Part shown: positions 22,258 through 33,015 of the stretch, in pieces
Position numbering within the stretch: the stretch's first letter is position 1
Layout of the letters: each line of letters opens with the position of its first letter
Assembly: GCA_025769875.1 (NCBI GenBank)
Contig: JAGFNK010000138.1
Span: forward strand, 1-64,000
Source: Russula earlei
Lineage: Eukaryota; Basidiomycota; Agaricomycetes; Russulales; Russulaceae
Direction of reading: 5' to 3'
Length of the DNA stretch: 64,000 nucleotides
Program-made: the position numbers and the translations under genes
Notes under the pieces: generated by a model
Told to the model about the DNA's origin: nothing
Seen by the model: only the letters and a program-made list of their open reading frames with translations
The model's database searches: none

Positions 22258-23635
22258 TGTTGTGGTTTACCCCCTTGTCGGTTTGTCCCCAATCCCTTCT
22301 GTTATTGTTCGTCTCTGTTACCCCTGTCCCCTTGACTACCGTTTCATCCCTTGATATTGATGGTCCCTTATTGTGTTTCACCTATTGTGTTTCACTTATT
22401 GTAGTTTCACCTATTGTTGAGTTGCTTTTGCTATTGGCCCCCCTTTTATCTATTGTTCTGCATATAGTACTGTAAAGCCTCGCTACATACAGTATTTAAG
22501 TGCCTGTAAAAGCTGGGGAATGCCACAAGCTTAGCTTTGTCCCATCTCCTGTCGCATCCCTTGCCCTGTATCCTCTCTCAAAAATCACAACTTGCTTGTG
22601 CTGGCCTATACTCTACTTGACTTGAGCTCACCACAAGGAACCTTTGTGTTCCTCTTCCTCCTCTGCTTCTCTCTCATTGTCCTCCTCTTCTGTGAAACCA
22701 GGAGATCGACTCTGTCCGTGGACTGAGTCATTGTCTGACTCAGCCTTGAGATGCTAAACCTCCAGTCTGGTCTCTTTGAGCTGGCCCCATTTAACCTTTG
22801 AACCAAGTCACAGGGACTTGGCCCCACTGAAACCTTGAGCTAACGCTCTCACGGCCACGACGCTGTAGCGTGTCCAGTGACGTGCGAGTGAGATCGTAAG
22901 GCTGACCGGTCCAAGCAGAAAGAGTAGAGGAGGGGGGGAGAGGAGGAACAAGTGGTCGCGCGCAGTCGTTCTGGTTCAGGCAGAGGTGGACAGATGAGGG
23001 GGAAAAGATTCTGATTCCACTGGACTTCTCTTTTTTTTACTACAAGGTAGCTAGGTGTTTTATATACAAGAAGGGGAGTAGTAAGAGGGGGCATGTAATG
23101 AAAGGAAATGAGATGATGAAAGGAAGTAGAGTCTTGAAAGGCAATTGAGACCGGGCGAGGCGGTCTAGGCGATCGTGAAAGGCTCGACGCGGAAACGCGT
23201 CGCGTGTGCCGGAGCGTGGGGTGCGTGCACGTATGGCGATGGGTGGGCGATGCGGTCGTCCGGGTCTTGACGTCGGGTGTGAGGTGGTAGGCATGCTCGT
23301 GAGGTCGGTGCGTGGTCGGTGGCAAGGGCTGCAATGCGGTCGGTGGCGGACAGCCTGGCACGCAATCGTGTCTTGTGAGCGTTTGGCATACGCGTGGTTG
23401 GTAGAAAGGGCTTGAAGTTGGGCACAAGAGAGGTTGCGGGTGCGTGCGTGTGTGTGTGCAGCTGTTGGCAAGGGATGAAAGCGAGCTGAGGCAAGGGAGA
23501 GGATAGGCGTCACGTCGTGTCGCGTCGCGTTTCCGCACGTGATTTCGTGGCCAGCCATAATCCTCCTTACAACGCCATAACACAGGCCCTACTGAAACCT
23601 TGAGCTAACGCTTATATGGCCGCGACGCCGTAACA
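22258..23635 (+). repeat. 3' LTR of A2, split by LTR F
   Basis: TGTTGTGGTTTAC at 22258 to CCGTAACA at 23635, interrupted by solo LTR F (22864-23571). Without F it matches the 5' LTR, including the duplicated terminal segment. Confidence 0.9.
22864..23571 (-). mobile_element. Solo LTR-like insertion, family F
   Basis: About 708 bp with TG..CA ends (TGTAGCGTGT..CTCCTTACA), flanked by ACGC on both sides (left GACGC, right ACGCC). On the minus strand TATATAAAACACC near 23060 is a good promoter box. It is markedly richer in G, C and CpG than all surrounding sequence. The 244-codon minus frame through it (22849-23583) is His/Pro/Thr-rich low complexity and crosses the element edges, so I do not call it a gene. 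No internal copy of this family is in the window, so the LTR identity is inferred from the ends, the flanks and the promoter. Confidence 0.65.
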
Positions 23636-24696
23636 CCTACCCCCACCGAAGTAGACCCCACTCACCCTGGGCCCCCCTGGTTCATCTATGAACCTTACAC
23701 GCATGTTCCCCCCTCTATATCAACGTCAATGGGCAACGACACCTGTTACCCTACTTACGAGTCGCCTTGTGGAATGACAAACCCATGATTTTAGGAACTA
23801 TGGGACAGGGAGAACCTGCCTATGGGAACAAACTCATTGCCCTACCTGTCATTTCTGCCCCTCACCCTTCTACCACCGCCTCTGATCTCCACCTCTTAGT
23901 TGAGGACTACCCCTTTCACTTTGACGTTGCCCAAGCACTCAAAAACCTCCACAACCCTGGGGCTCTTGCCGACGTCTACCATCTCCACAACGGCTCGCTA
24001 TACCTGAAGGTCCTGGAGGCCAAGCATACAGCTATTCAAGGGGCTATGGACATACTCCAACAACAACTCGCCAACCAGCTCCACAAAATTCAGTCTTACA
24101 CCAAAGAGTCCGCCACCATCCGTAGTCATCTCCATGCTAATAACACTTCTGTCTGAGTCCATCATCAACTCAACAACATGATGACTGATGGAGGTCTCAA
24201 CCATGTCACCGGCCCCTTTTATTCATTGGCAGGGAGTTATGACAGGATTGAGGTCCTAAAACAACCCTCTACACTCTCTACCCCTGTCTCACCAATCCAT
24301 CCACCTCTTTCACTGACCCCCCCACTCGAGTACCTCCCTTGCGTCATGGACCAGTCCCAGAATGACGCCCCTATGGGGTCACCCTCCCACTTTCCACAAA
24401 TGTTCTTGGACGATGCTAGTACCCCCAATACCCCTCTTACCCCTGCGCGTATGACTAAAGCACAGCGCCAACAACTACAGAAGCATCAGCACGTTTGTAA
24501 ACACTGCAACACCAAAGGTCATTGGAACAAAGATTGTAACAAACCTCATACCAATTGCGCTGGTCAGGTGGACTGCATCCTGAGAAGGACTCATAGGAGT
24601 TACAGAGGTTACTGTCCCAAGGCAATGGGCCCTCAAGGTGCTTGGCCTGAGGGCGACGGGGACTATGTCCCTGAGTCAGGTCCAAAGACTGATTAG
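23636..24696 (+). pseudogene. A1 pol extension, distal part with zinc knuckle
   Basis: Continues the A1 post-chromodomain module after A2: WNDKPMILGTMGQGEPAYGN, the helical region (LEAKHTAIQGAMDILQQQ; LHKIQSYTKESATI) and the Cys/His tail CKHCNTKGHWNKDC near 24500 with CAGQVDCILRR and GYC. It ends in TGA at 24694-24696 in the same position as A2. One internal TGA (for CGA) at about 24154. The A1 copy keeps the zinc knuckle without the TAG that precedes it in A2. Confidence 0.82.
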
Positions 24697-24726
24697 TTCG
24701 GAGAACTAAGCATGAAGGGGGCATGA

Positions 24727-25319
24727 TGTTGTGATTTACCCTCTTGTTGGTTCGTCCCTTAACCTCTTTGATATTGTTCTCTCTTTTGTCACCTTTGCCC
24801 CCTTGGTTACCGTTTCATCCCTTGATGCTGATGGTCCCTTATTGTTTCACCTATTGTGTTTCACCTATTGTTGAGTTGCTTTTGCTATTGGTTCACTCCT
24901 ATCTATTGTCCCACATATAGTACTGTACAGCCTCGCTACATACAGTATTTAAGTGCCTGTAGAAGCTGGGGAATGCCCCAAGCTTAGCTTTGTCCCATTT
25001 CCTGTCGCATCCCTTGCCCTGTATACTCTCTCAATCACAACTTGCTTGTGCTGGCCTATACTCTGCTTGACCTAAGCACACCTCAAGGAACCCTTGTGTT
25101 CCTCTTCCTTCTCTGCCTCTCTCTCATCGTCCTCCTCTTCTGTGAAACCAGGAGACCGACTCTGTCTGCGGACTGAGTCATTGTCTGACTCAGCCTTGAG
25201 ATGCTAAACCTTGATCCGGTCTCTTTGAACTGGCCCCCATTGAACCCTTGAACCAAGTCACATGGACTTGGCCCCACTGAACCTTGAGCTAACGCTCTTA
25301 TGGCCACAACACCATAACA
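24727..25319 (+). repeat. 3' LTR of A1
   Basis: 593 bp, preceded by the purine tract GAAGGGGGCATGA and followed by the TSD ACCAC. It resembles the A1 5' LTR (TGATTTACCCTCTTGTTGG) more than the A2 LTRs, as expected for a pair. Confidence 0.92.
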
Positions 25320-25444
25320 ACCACAAAGTATGTAGATCACTTCAGTTTTGTGTCAACCAAATGGAACTATTGTCTGATAGATCTGCCTGTGATCTTATCA
25401 TCTGCTGCTATCTAATCACACATACACTACATCTATCTTCAACA

Positions 25445-25873
25445 AGTTGGCCAGTTGCAGATGCTTTCTACCTTTTTGGGATCCATCTTTATGGTGTTTC
25501 CTTTTGGGACTACTCCTAGGAATTCAACTGTATCTTGTTCAAATTGACATTTCTCTGGTTTGAGGTATAGATCATATTTCTTCAGTTTGTCTAATATCTG
25601 GTGGATGTATTGTTCATGATTAGGGTTGTCTTCCTTTGTTGCAATGAGTATATCGTCCATATAGATAGTTAGCCAATCTTCTTGTAGTTCTTCTTTGAAT
25701 ATAGCATTCATCATTGTTTGGAAGGTGGCCAGGGAGTTAGTTAAGCCAAAGAACATTACTGTTGGTTCGAACAGTCCTTCATTGGTAAGGAAGGCTGCTT
25801 TCCATTGGTCTCCTTCTTTGATATGGATGTTGTTGTATCCCCATCAGATATTGAATTTGGTGAACTTCCCTTT
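25445..25873 (-). pseudogene. Gypsy H: reverse transcriptase palm
   Basis: Minus-strand RT of the oldest element in this half of the window: WGYNNIHIKEGDQWKAAF, GLFEPTVMFFGLTNSLATFQ, the catalytic box IYMDDILIAT near 25655, then LYLKPEKCQFEQDTVEFLG and DPKKVESICNWPT at the left edge, where solo LTR G cuts it. Apart from one TGA (NI-stop-WGYNN, CGA to TGA) the frame is open. On the right it is cut by LTR E with TSD CCTTT. It is related to the RT of element I. Confidence 0.9.
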
Positions 25874-26835
25874 TGTCAAGACTCACTGTTGAACTATCCA
25901 GTTCAAGAGCGAGGGATAAGCTCGAAGATGAGTCGATAGACGTCCAAGACCATGTGGGCAAGGAGTAGAGTCCAGAGTAGTAACAAATACCAGAGAGGTA
26001 TTGTTACTGTGAGAGTGGAGCAGTCACGCAGAGAAGAGGCCAGGATAGTCACAAGGGGACAGTCCTTAAAGGAGTATCCCAGGGATGGAGAGTGCCGTAA
26101 ACAAATGGACAGTCTGAGGACTGTCCACTACTTTATTGAGCGCTTATATACTACAAGAGAACTGCTAAATAGAGAACAAGTCATAACCTTGTTATCAAGC
26201 ACAATAGAGTGCTGAGTAAGAAGTCGGGGTGTGCTTACTGAGCATGCTCAGTCATGCTCAGTAAGCTGCTGAGTAAGAAGGCTTTTCCTGATGAGTAAGA
26301 GCTTTCATTGTCCACATGTTTGCTGTTCTAGTACATGTGCGAGCACCTGATTCCTTTCCTGTTAGTTAGTTTAGGGCCGGTCATTTGAGGACTTGGAGTT
26401 TGGTTAGGGAATAGTGTTATCTTATAAGGCCCTTATATAGCTCCATTAGGGTCCTTAGAGTCGACCCTAATACTTCTATTAAGGGCCTTAGTATTGCCTT
26501 ATCGTTCATTCTATAGTTATTAGAGTTGGTCTAATAACACGTTGTAGAGTCTTTGATACCAGGTTAGTACCCCTTGTAGAGCACCTAGAGTCGTCCTAAA
26601 GGGTCCCTAGAAGGGCCCTAATACTGTCCTTTATTGTTAGAAGGGTTGCCATTAAGTGGGGCTTGCTGTATGTCGATTGTGCCAAGAATCGCTCGCGCAA
26701 CAATGCACACGCGATATTGTGGACACCTCTACTCACCCCTTTTGCTCGTGTGAACAGGGTGACACCATAGAGGCTGGGTTTCCTTCTATAAGGAAGGGTC
26801 CTTCATGGGCCCTCTCTGGAGAATGGTTTGTGACA
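25874..26835 (-). mobile_element. Solo LTR, family E, in element H
   Basis: 962 bp, TGTCAAGACTC..GTTTGTGACA, TSD CCTTT (25869-25873, 26836-26840). Promoter on the minus strand (GTATATAAGCGCTC near 26145), followed by the hairpin GGACAGTCTGAGGACTGTCC (26108-26127). Confidence 0.93.
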
Positions 26836-27765
26836 CCTTTTCCTCTCACTTTGTTTATCAATTGTGGGATTAAAGGCAAAGGGTACTGATTTTGCACAGT
26901 CCATTCGTTTAACTTTTGATAGTCTTGAACTGGTCATAATCTTCCATCCTTCTTTTTAATAAAGAAGGGGGCTGTGTAAGGGATTTTGACAGCCGAATAT
27001 ATCCTTTTTGTAGGTGTTCCTTGACAAATTTCTTTAGTTCTTCTTGTTCGTTTTGAGTTAGCGGATATATTTTTCCTGGTAATGAACTCGGTGCACCTAG
27101 TTTTGTTGGATAGTGTGATCCCAGATTCTAGGTTCTGGAAATTGTTGAGCAGCTTCCTCTGAAAACACTTGGCTATGTTGCTTGTATTTTTTGGGTATGG
27201 TGGGGGAATCTGTGGCTGTTTGTGGTATTATGATTCTCCCTATATAGAGATCATTGGTCAAGTTTTTCATATTGCTTTGACTTGGGAGGAATTGTGCTCT
27301 TGCCATGTCTGGGGCTTTGATGACTAGTGGTAGGTGTGACATGTCGATCCATCCTCTTGCCCAGTCAATTTTTGGTTGATTGGCTGCAAACCATGGATAT
27401 CCCAGGATCATTTGATTGTCCCCTAGTTCAGATAGGAAGAATCTCATTTTAATGGTTTTTGTGCCCATCCTAACATCCAGGTCTGTATAGTATTGTAGTG
27501 CTCCTGTTTTGTTAGGTGTTCCGTCTACATTGAGAAGTCTTCAGGGTTTCTCTAATCGTTTGATGGGGAGATGGAGCCATTGAGTGTATTTCAGATTTAG
27601 GAAGTTTTCTGTGGCTCCCAAGTCAAGCAGTGTGATAGTTTTAGCCCTCTTATGAGAAGAATGAAGATATGTTCTAACTGTCATGGATTTCCTGTTAGAT
27701 ATATATACATTCTTGTCAAAGCTCCTAATCCAGGCTGAGTGAATTAGGCAGAGGGAAAATCCTGA
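26836..27765 (-). pseudogene. Gypsy H: protease and start of RT
   Basis: From right to left on the minus strand: -1 frame from the GGATTTT site, FSLCLIHSAWIRSFDKN.., protease active site LLDLGATENFL (catalytic DSG is DLG), NQMILGYPWFAANQPKIDWA, then FSEEAAQQFPEPRIWDHTI and the RT entry PFFIKKKDGRL, a stop, PVQDYQKLNEWTVQN. Several stops near 27060-27120 break the linker before RT. The element's tRNA or self-primer site and LTRs are not in the window. Confidence 0.87.
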
Positions 27766-28576
27766 GAGACTCCTAGTTGGGAGGCTAGCACGTCCTTGTC
27801 TTGATCCAAAAGTGACTCCAGGGTGGCTTTTGCGGCAGTGATACATTCTTCTGAAGAAGATGAGTGAGTATTAGTGGTGTTCATATTTGGTTCCACTACA
27901 GTGGAGTTGTCATCCCAGTCGATAAGATTGACAAATTCTTTGCATTGTGGACAGTCATGCACAAAATGGCCTAGTTGTCCACATTCGAAGAAATTGTTGT
28001 TGTTTGGGCATCGATTGGCATTGTTATTGAGTTGCACGACTTGTCCCCTAAAGTTTTGTTGGTTTTGGAATGGAGGGGCTCGTGTTCTGTTGATGTCCAT
28101 GGGTACTTGTTGATTTGCCATAGATCTAGGGGCATTTGACAAGTTACACCCTTATTGGAAAGATTGGAATGCACCTCATCCTCCAGGATTGAAGGTATTT
28201 CTTTGCTGATACTGTTGGTTCCCATGATATGGAAAACCTCCTCTGGGTGTGAACAGGGCCTGTCTGAATGTGTTGTTTTGTCCAAGTAGATTTGCTAGCA
28301 GTTGTTTTCTTTTGATAATCTCAACTGCTTGTTGTTTGATGTTGTCATATATATTCATATTTTGTGAGGCCAATATAGTGTCAAGGACATTCTGTGGTAG
28401 ACCCCTCATAAGTAGGTGGGTGACTGAGTCTTCACCAAGCTGGTAACCCACTTCTTGAGCAAGCATTTTGAAGGTTGATACATATTGGTCGATCTCGTTA
28501 TTTCTAAGGCAGAGTTCTAAGATCTTTCTGTTGTGTAAGTGACCTATTAGCACCCTTATGTCCACAGGACTCAAAG
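27744..28576 (-). pseudogene. Gypsy H: gag, C-terminal two thirds
   Basis: Capsid helices (LRNNEIDQYVSTFKMLAQEV; LLMRGLPQNVLDTIL; ANLLGQNNTFRQALF), a Gln/Asn-rich linker and a zinc knuckle CFECGQLGH-type near 27960-27990 (reads FFECGQLGHFVHDC with the first Cys replaced). It ends VSQDFPSA-TAA at 27744-27746. Two stops (28176-28178 TGA and TAA near 28155) separate the capsid from the knuckle. GGATTTT on the minus strand at 27762-27756 is in the same phase as in the other families. Confidence 0.85.
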
Positions 28577-28756
28577 GGAACTGCAGAGGAGCAATTGAGA
28601 CTAAGGTATACTACTGCTCCTCTGCCTGTAATATCGACCTGACTAAGCCATAAATCGATCCAAATAATGGAACTATTATCTGGAGCATTGTGCTGACACC
28701 CCAGAGTGATATCTACAGTGCATCAGTAATAAATCACAATGACACTTTCCTGCTGC
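28577..28756. other. Unassigned 180-bp segment inside H gag
   Basis: Not recognisable as gag, although gag coding similarity lies on both sides. It contains a perfect 11-bp inverted repeat: GCAGAGGAGCA (28584-28594) and TGCTCCTCTGC (about 28616-28626). It may be a small insertion or filler DNA. I see no TSD. Confidence 0.4.
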
Positions 28757-28852
28757 ACATTGTGGTTGCCCAGTGTCTTGATATTGTTGTTGGAATTCAT
28801 ATAAAAATTGTTCCCATACAGCTGGGATGTCATCTTGTTGACCGAGAGTATT
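28757..28852 (-). pseudogene. Gypsy H: gag, upstream fragment
   Basis: The minus strand reads DIPAVWEQFLYEFQQQYQDT, a typical gypsy capsid segment (W..F...F...F). It ends where element B inserts its 5' LTR at 28853. No matching TSD is seen on the far side of B, whose 3' end is lost. Confidence 0.6.
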
Positions 28853-29734
28853 TGTTACACCATTTTCCTTTTACGTTTACTTCTTACCTTTTGCTATGGA
28901 CTGCTTGCTTTTGTATGTCCCTTTACTTACTGGTCTTGTGATCTCTTATGTCTTGTGATCCCTTCTGTGTTATCATGTTATCCATACACGTCCAGGTAAC
29001 ACTGGATTGCTGTTACTTTCCCTTTGTTTGGTTCTCTTTCCATTTATATTCACTTCTTAGTTTCGACTGTGCAATGCTGTGCACTTACTGTGCAGCACAG
29101 TTGCTTGGTTCTGACTCATTCGTGGCCTCATTCTTATGACTCCTACTTATTATGACTCCTATGATACTAGTAGCACAGTCAAAGCGCAGCTATTGCTGCG
29201 CTTCTCCTGTATATCTAAGCTCAGTACTTTGTGACCAAAGCCCTAAGCTTGGTCTCTTGTAGAATCCAACCTACTCTTGTCCAACATATTTGCCTGCAAC
29301 CCACTTCACTCCTAATCCTCAAACCACATCCACATCTCCATCTCACCAACTCTTCACACACACCAACTACCATCTACTCTACCTATCCCTTCCTTCCCTA
29401 AGAGTCTCTCTTCACTCTACTGAGAAGAGCTCTCCTCCTTTAAGACCTACCTTCCTCTACTCTCTCTGCGTTGTTCAAGGTCTCTGACAGACTTGAACAC
29501 ATATAGCTATTGGAACCAGCCCTAGTCTATCCCATTACAAACGTACCCTAGCTTCTCAACAGACTGAGTTGTACTAGGAAGGGTCTATTGGCCATAACCT
29601 GTTTAGCATAAAACACTTCGACCGCTGCAGGGATCCTTACTCTCTATATATGGGAACCAGCCCATTTCTTGAACACATCTCAACTATCGACTTGTCTTCA
29701 CACTTGAGAACTGACATGGCTCATTACCATGACA
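28853..29734 (+). repeat. 5' LTR of element B
   Basis: 882 bp, TGTTACACC..CCATGACA. The promoter box is TATATCTAAG here (TATATATAAG in other copies). AAGCTTGGTCT at 29245-29255 is the presumed transcript start. Confidence 0.92.
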
Positions 29735-29736
29735 TC

Positions 29737-29747
29737 AGACCAAGCTT
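29737..29747 (+). promoter_or_regulatory. Self-priming primer-binding site, B
   Basis: AGACCAAGCTT, 2 nt after the LTR, is the exact reverse complement of AAGCTTGGTCT (29245-29255) in the LTR. Confidence 0.7.
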
Positions 29748-29758
29748 TACATTCCACC

Positions 29759-32403
29759 ATGGCTTCTACCTCAAATACTCTTGCTATCCCTGAACACTCT
29801 ATCAAACCAGCTTCCTCATCCAACCCTCTTCAACATCGAACCGTCACTCGACGCAACCAAGACAACCTACCAGAACGAATCACTGGTAAAGCCTTTTGGC
29901 ATCCTGTTGCACCTGAAGTAGGATACTACCTCCAAATCAAAAACCTTTATCATCCTATCGAATTTATCAACAGACGTTGGTATAAACTTGATAGACGAGA
30001 AGTCTGTCAAGACATGTACTGCTGATCCGTGTGGACTCAGGAGCAGGTGGGCAAGGGTCAGAACAGATGGTACGCGGCGTAGGTGGCGTTGAACAGGAGG
30101 ACGAGCCAAATGACTAGAATGTACCAGATGGGGATGGTACGTGTAACTGGAGGCAGAGGCGAAGGTTGGAGGCCAGTGCAGCGAGAGGGCTTTAGACAAG
30201 GCGGTCATTGAAGAGTACCTTGGAAGCGAGGGAAGTCTTTGAACTGAGCGGTCACAGGGGAGTACCCAGGAATATGAGAGTATCACAAATGGACAGTCTG
30301 ACGACTGCCATACTTCATTGGGGCTTATATACAGTGTACAGGGTCGATTACAAAGACCTGGGACTATTCTAGACTCTTTGGTACCATCCAATAGGACTAC
30401 AGAGGCATAAACTTGCTTGTGTCAAGTTTCAGGCTTACTGAGTGCATTACTGATCATTGTGGAGCGATGACATCATTATGATGTCACTGTGGAGCGCTTA
30501 GTGAGCCTATGAGGTCACTGTGGAGTCGCTCAGTCAGCTATGATGTCATTGGAGCCTTGATGACGTCAGATGATTTATGCAACAGTTTCTAAGAGTTTGT
30601 GCCGCTGTTTCGGGTCCTTGGTGGCTGAGTGGCCATGTGGCTGCCACGCGATGATTACCCGATTAGGAAACGGGTGCCTGGTCGTGTTATAGTGCCTTTG
30701 CAAAAGCGATATCTTGTACCGCAGGAGGGATAGCCCAGAAAATGGAAGGGAGTCGGCAATGCAAAGTGAGAGGGGTCTCTCTTGAGTGAAAGAGGACAAT
30801 CTACAGCCAGGACCTGGCCTTGGTTTGTAACAAAGTCAGACTTAACCTTGAATACGCCACTCACGAAGGCCTTGTTCTTGATGATGAAGAACACGGTTTA
30901 GGAACTTGGGACCAATCAGATCCCCAGTACCAACTCTTTCACTATCAACCTTCACCTTCTCTTGGAAGACATCGTTTATCTTCTGCGGAAGAATCTGAGC
31001 GACCTTCCTCTCAACCCTGAACTAGACAACCTTCACCTAGGTTATCTCCTATACATCTAGCTGTAGAAGCCGTGCCAGCACCAGAACCACTTCCTGTACC
31101 ACAAAGGATTTTTGGTATCGCTCGCGTACCCACTCCTAGACCTCCTACTCCCCCTACTCCACCTTCACCTCCTACTCCACCACCTCCAGCTATGGCTGCC
31201 ATAGTCCCAATCCCTTCTAATGGAGCGGTTAGAGGAAACCCACCATCTATCTTTGATGGAGACCGCTCCCAATCCTCCAAATTCATGAGAGAATTTGCCA
31301 TCTTTCACAATATGAATGATGAAAATTCTCTCTTCAACAATCCCTATAGACAAGTTAACGCTTGTCTATCCTTTATAAGGGGCCCTAATGTAGACCATTG
31401 GGTTGACACACAGCTGGAAACAGTCAATAATAGTGTCAATACTCTTGGAGTACTCAGGACCGACAAAGCTCTATGGAACGACTTTAGAACTGCTTTTAAC
31501 AATGCCTTCACGGACACCAATAAAAGGCAAAATGCGTTCAACAAGCTAGCCGTTCTAAGGCAACAAGGACCTGACCTTGATTCCTACATTGCCACCTTTA
31601 CCAACCTTGCTAACGACACAGGATATGACCTAAATGCAAATGGAACTCTAGACTATTTTGCTAGAGGTCTTAGTAGGCCACTCCTCAATAACGTCCTAAC
31701 AAGGGAAACTCTACCTACCACCTTCACGGAATGGACTGAAGCGGCTAGAAAGGAACACAACAAATATGCCGTCAGGCAAAGTTATATGGGTGATATACAC
31801 AATATTGCACATAATCCCCAACAATTCCTTAATTTCCGCCCTACCAACACTACATTCCGCCCTCCTCCTGGACCGCCTCCTAGGGCCAATCCTACCTTTG
31901 TACCAAGGAACCCTACAGGTCAATTTATTCCTAGGGGCAACAATCAAGTTGTTCCAATGGATGTTGATCATGCTAGAGCAGCCACTACTGAGCAAGAGAA
32001 GAAACAACACCAAGTCGAAGGTTGTTGCTTCTTTTGCTCTAAACAAGGACATGTGGCACGCAATTGTCCTAACAAGCTGACCACCTTCAAATCAGTTCCT
32101 ATGAAAACACGTCTGGTTGAAGTCATAGAACCAGATGAATACCAGGAACTGTACTACCCTGAAGAACAGGTCGACACTCATGTTCATTTAGCTCAAACTG
32201 ATGAACAACCAACCGAATATTATCAGGAAAACCCTCCTGATGATCAAACAGTCCAACAACCTACTCAACAGGAGACACAAACTTATAATGAAGGACCATC
32301 TCCTGAGGAAGTTGCGGCTATAATGTCTGGATATTCTGAAGAACAACATTGCTCATGGGCTACTGCCATGGTCAATAATGGTGTGGATTTTCCCCCAGCT
32401 TGA
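29759..32403 (+). pseudogene. Gypsy B gag, split by LTR D
   Basis: Starts MASTSNTLAIPEHS (29759). The N-terminal part (FINRRWYKLDRREV) resembles the FINNHWFELQLRRG segment of A. LTR D interrupts it; after D the frame continues RLNLEYATHEGLVLDDEE with a TGA at 31018-31020, then a Pro-rich linker, MAAIVPIPSNGA, capsid (FDGDRSQSSKFMREFAIFHN; DLDSYIATFTNLANDTGYD) and zinc knuckle CFFCSKQGHVARNC near 32025-32070. An acidic tail ends VDFPPA-TGA (32401-32403). From 31072 it is open for 443 codons, making it one of the best-preserved gags. GGATTTT at 32385-32391. Confidence 0.88.
30005..30832 (-). mobile_element. Solo LTR, family D, in B gag
   Basis: 828 bp, TGTCAAGACATG..GGTTTGTAACA, TSD AAGTC (30000-30004, 30833-30837). 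Promoter on the minus strand (TGTATATAAGCCCC near 30330). The block between the promoter and a GGACAGTC hairpin half is shared with family E, so D and E are related. Confidence 0.92.
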
Positions 32404-33015
32404 ATTACCCAGCCTTAATTCGAGCTGTCTTCCCTAGTGATATATTTGTAGCAAGACTCAATTCAATCAAAGTTCCTGTTCAAATACGCACTAGTGGATG
32501 AAGGGCCAATCTCACTGCTCTACTCGATAGTGGAGCAACCGACAATTTCATCCACAAGAATATCATCACTTGTTATAAACTCCCAGTTTCCACTCTACAA
32601 AAGCCAAAAGTCATGCGCAATATAGATGGTACTCATAACAAAGCTGGAACTGTCACAGAAGCAGTCGACCTTTACATTCGATTTAAAGGACAAGAATATC
32701 GAATGCGCTTCTATATCACTGAAATATCCACCAATGACATGCTTCTTGGCTTCCCATTTCTCCGTGCTACCAACCCTACTATTGATTGGACCAAAGGAAC
32801 CCTTAAAGATACTGTTGTAGCCTCTACTTGGGACACTGACAAATGGATCAAGTGACTTCCTATACCCCCACGCTTTGATCCCACTCCAATCAGGGTAGCA
32901 AAGATCAGCACTTCTACCCAATTAGCTGCACAAGCAGTTGATCAAGACAAGAAGGACTGGAAAGACTTAGTTCCTCCCGACTATCATCGCTTTGAATGGC
33001 TCTTTTCTGAAGAAG
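32385..33015 (+). pseudogene. Gypsy B protease
   Basis: -1 frame relative to gag. ALLDSGATDNFIHKN is the aspartic protease site (intact) near 32520; MLLGFPFLRATNPTIDW is the C-terminal signature. Stops at about 32499 (G-TGA-R) and 32853-32855. The following DPTPIRVAKIST..DLVPPDYHRFEWLFSEE is the linker before RT, which is missing because LTR E begins at 33016. Confidence 0.87.

Larger units (their letters stand above)
15064..23635 (+). mobile_element. Gypsy chromovirus A2, complete, nested in A1
   Basis: Complete element with TSD CCTAC (15059-15063, 23636-23640). 5' LTR 15064-15728; 3' LTR 22258-23635, which contains solo LTR F. Internal order as in A1. It has no other insertions, so its 6.5-kb interior is the best continuous template for the family. 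Multiple TGA stops and a DSG to DSR change in the protease make it non-autonomous. It inserted into its own close relative A1. Confidence 0.93.
790..25319 (+). mobile_element. Gypsy chromovirus A1, complete but multiply interrupted
   Basis: The element runs from its 5' LTR (790-1395) to its 3' LTR (24727-25319) and is flanked by the 5-bp TSD ACCAC (785-789 and 25320-25324). Order: LTR, self-complementary primer site, gag, protease, RT, RNase H, integrase, chromodomain, C-terminal extension with a zinc knuckle, polypurine tract, LTR. Insertions: solo B LTR (1560-2442), copia C (2521-7218), solo B LTR (8919-9691), solo E LTR (9815-10777), solo B LTR (12854-13734), element A2 (15064-23635). Each has matching TSDs inside A1. 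Removing them leaves about 7.6 kb, a normal chromovirus size. Many stop codons make it defective. Confidence 0.92.
534..25444 (+). mobile_element. Solo LTR, family G (copia-like), split by element A1
   Basis: An LTR starting TGTTGAGATC at 534 and ending CTTCAACA at 25444, flanked by AGTTG on both sides (529-533 and 25445-25449). Element A1 (790-25319) splits it. Without A1 it is about 376 bp. It shares termini and interior blocks (the GGCTCAGCTCA..ATGCTGCAGC stretch, a TTAAGA promoter, a CTTCAGTTTTGT stretch) with the 489-bp LTRs of copia element C, so it is a diverged relative of that family. It lies in the pol gene of gypsy element H. Confidence 0.85.
28853..33015 (+). mobile_element. Gypsy element B, 5' half (LTR, gag, protease)
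   Basis: 5' LTR 28853-29734, self-complementary primer site, gag (29759-32403, carrying solo LTR D) and protease (to 33015). It stops abruptly at an LTR E whose flanks do not match, so RT, integrase and the 3' LTR are missing. It is the only internal copy of family B here, yet seven B LTRs occur in the window. Left flank GTATT has no visible partner. Confidence 0.88.

Noticed and set aside
22849..23583. A 244-codon minus-strand frame rich in His, Pro and Thr
   Set aside because: It crosses both edges of LTR F into LTR A, has low-complexity composition and only reflects GC-rich sequence lacking stops.
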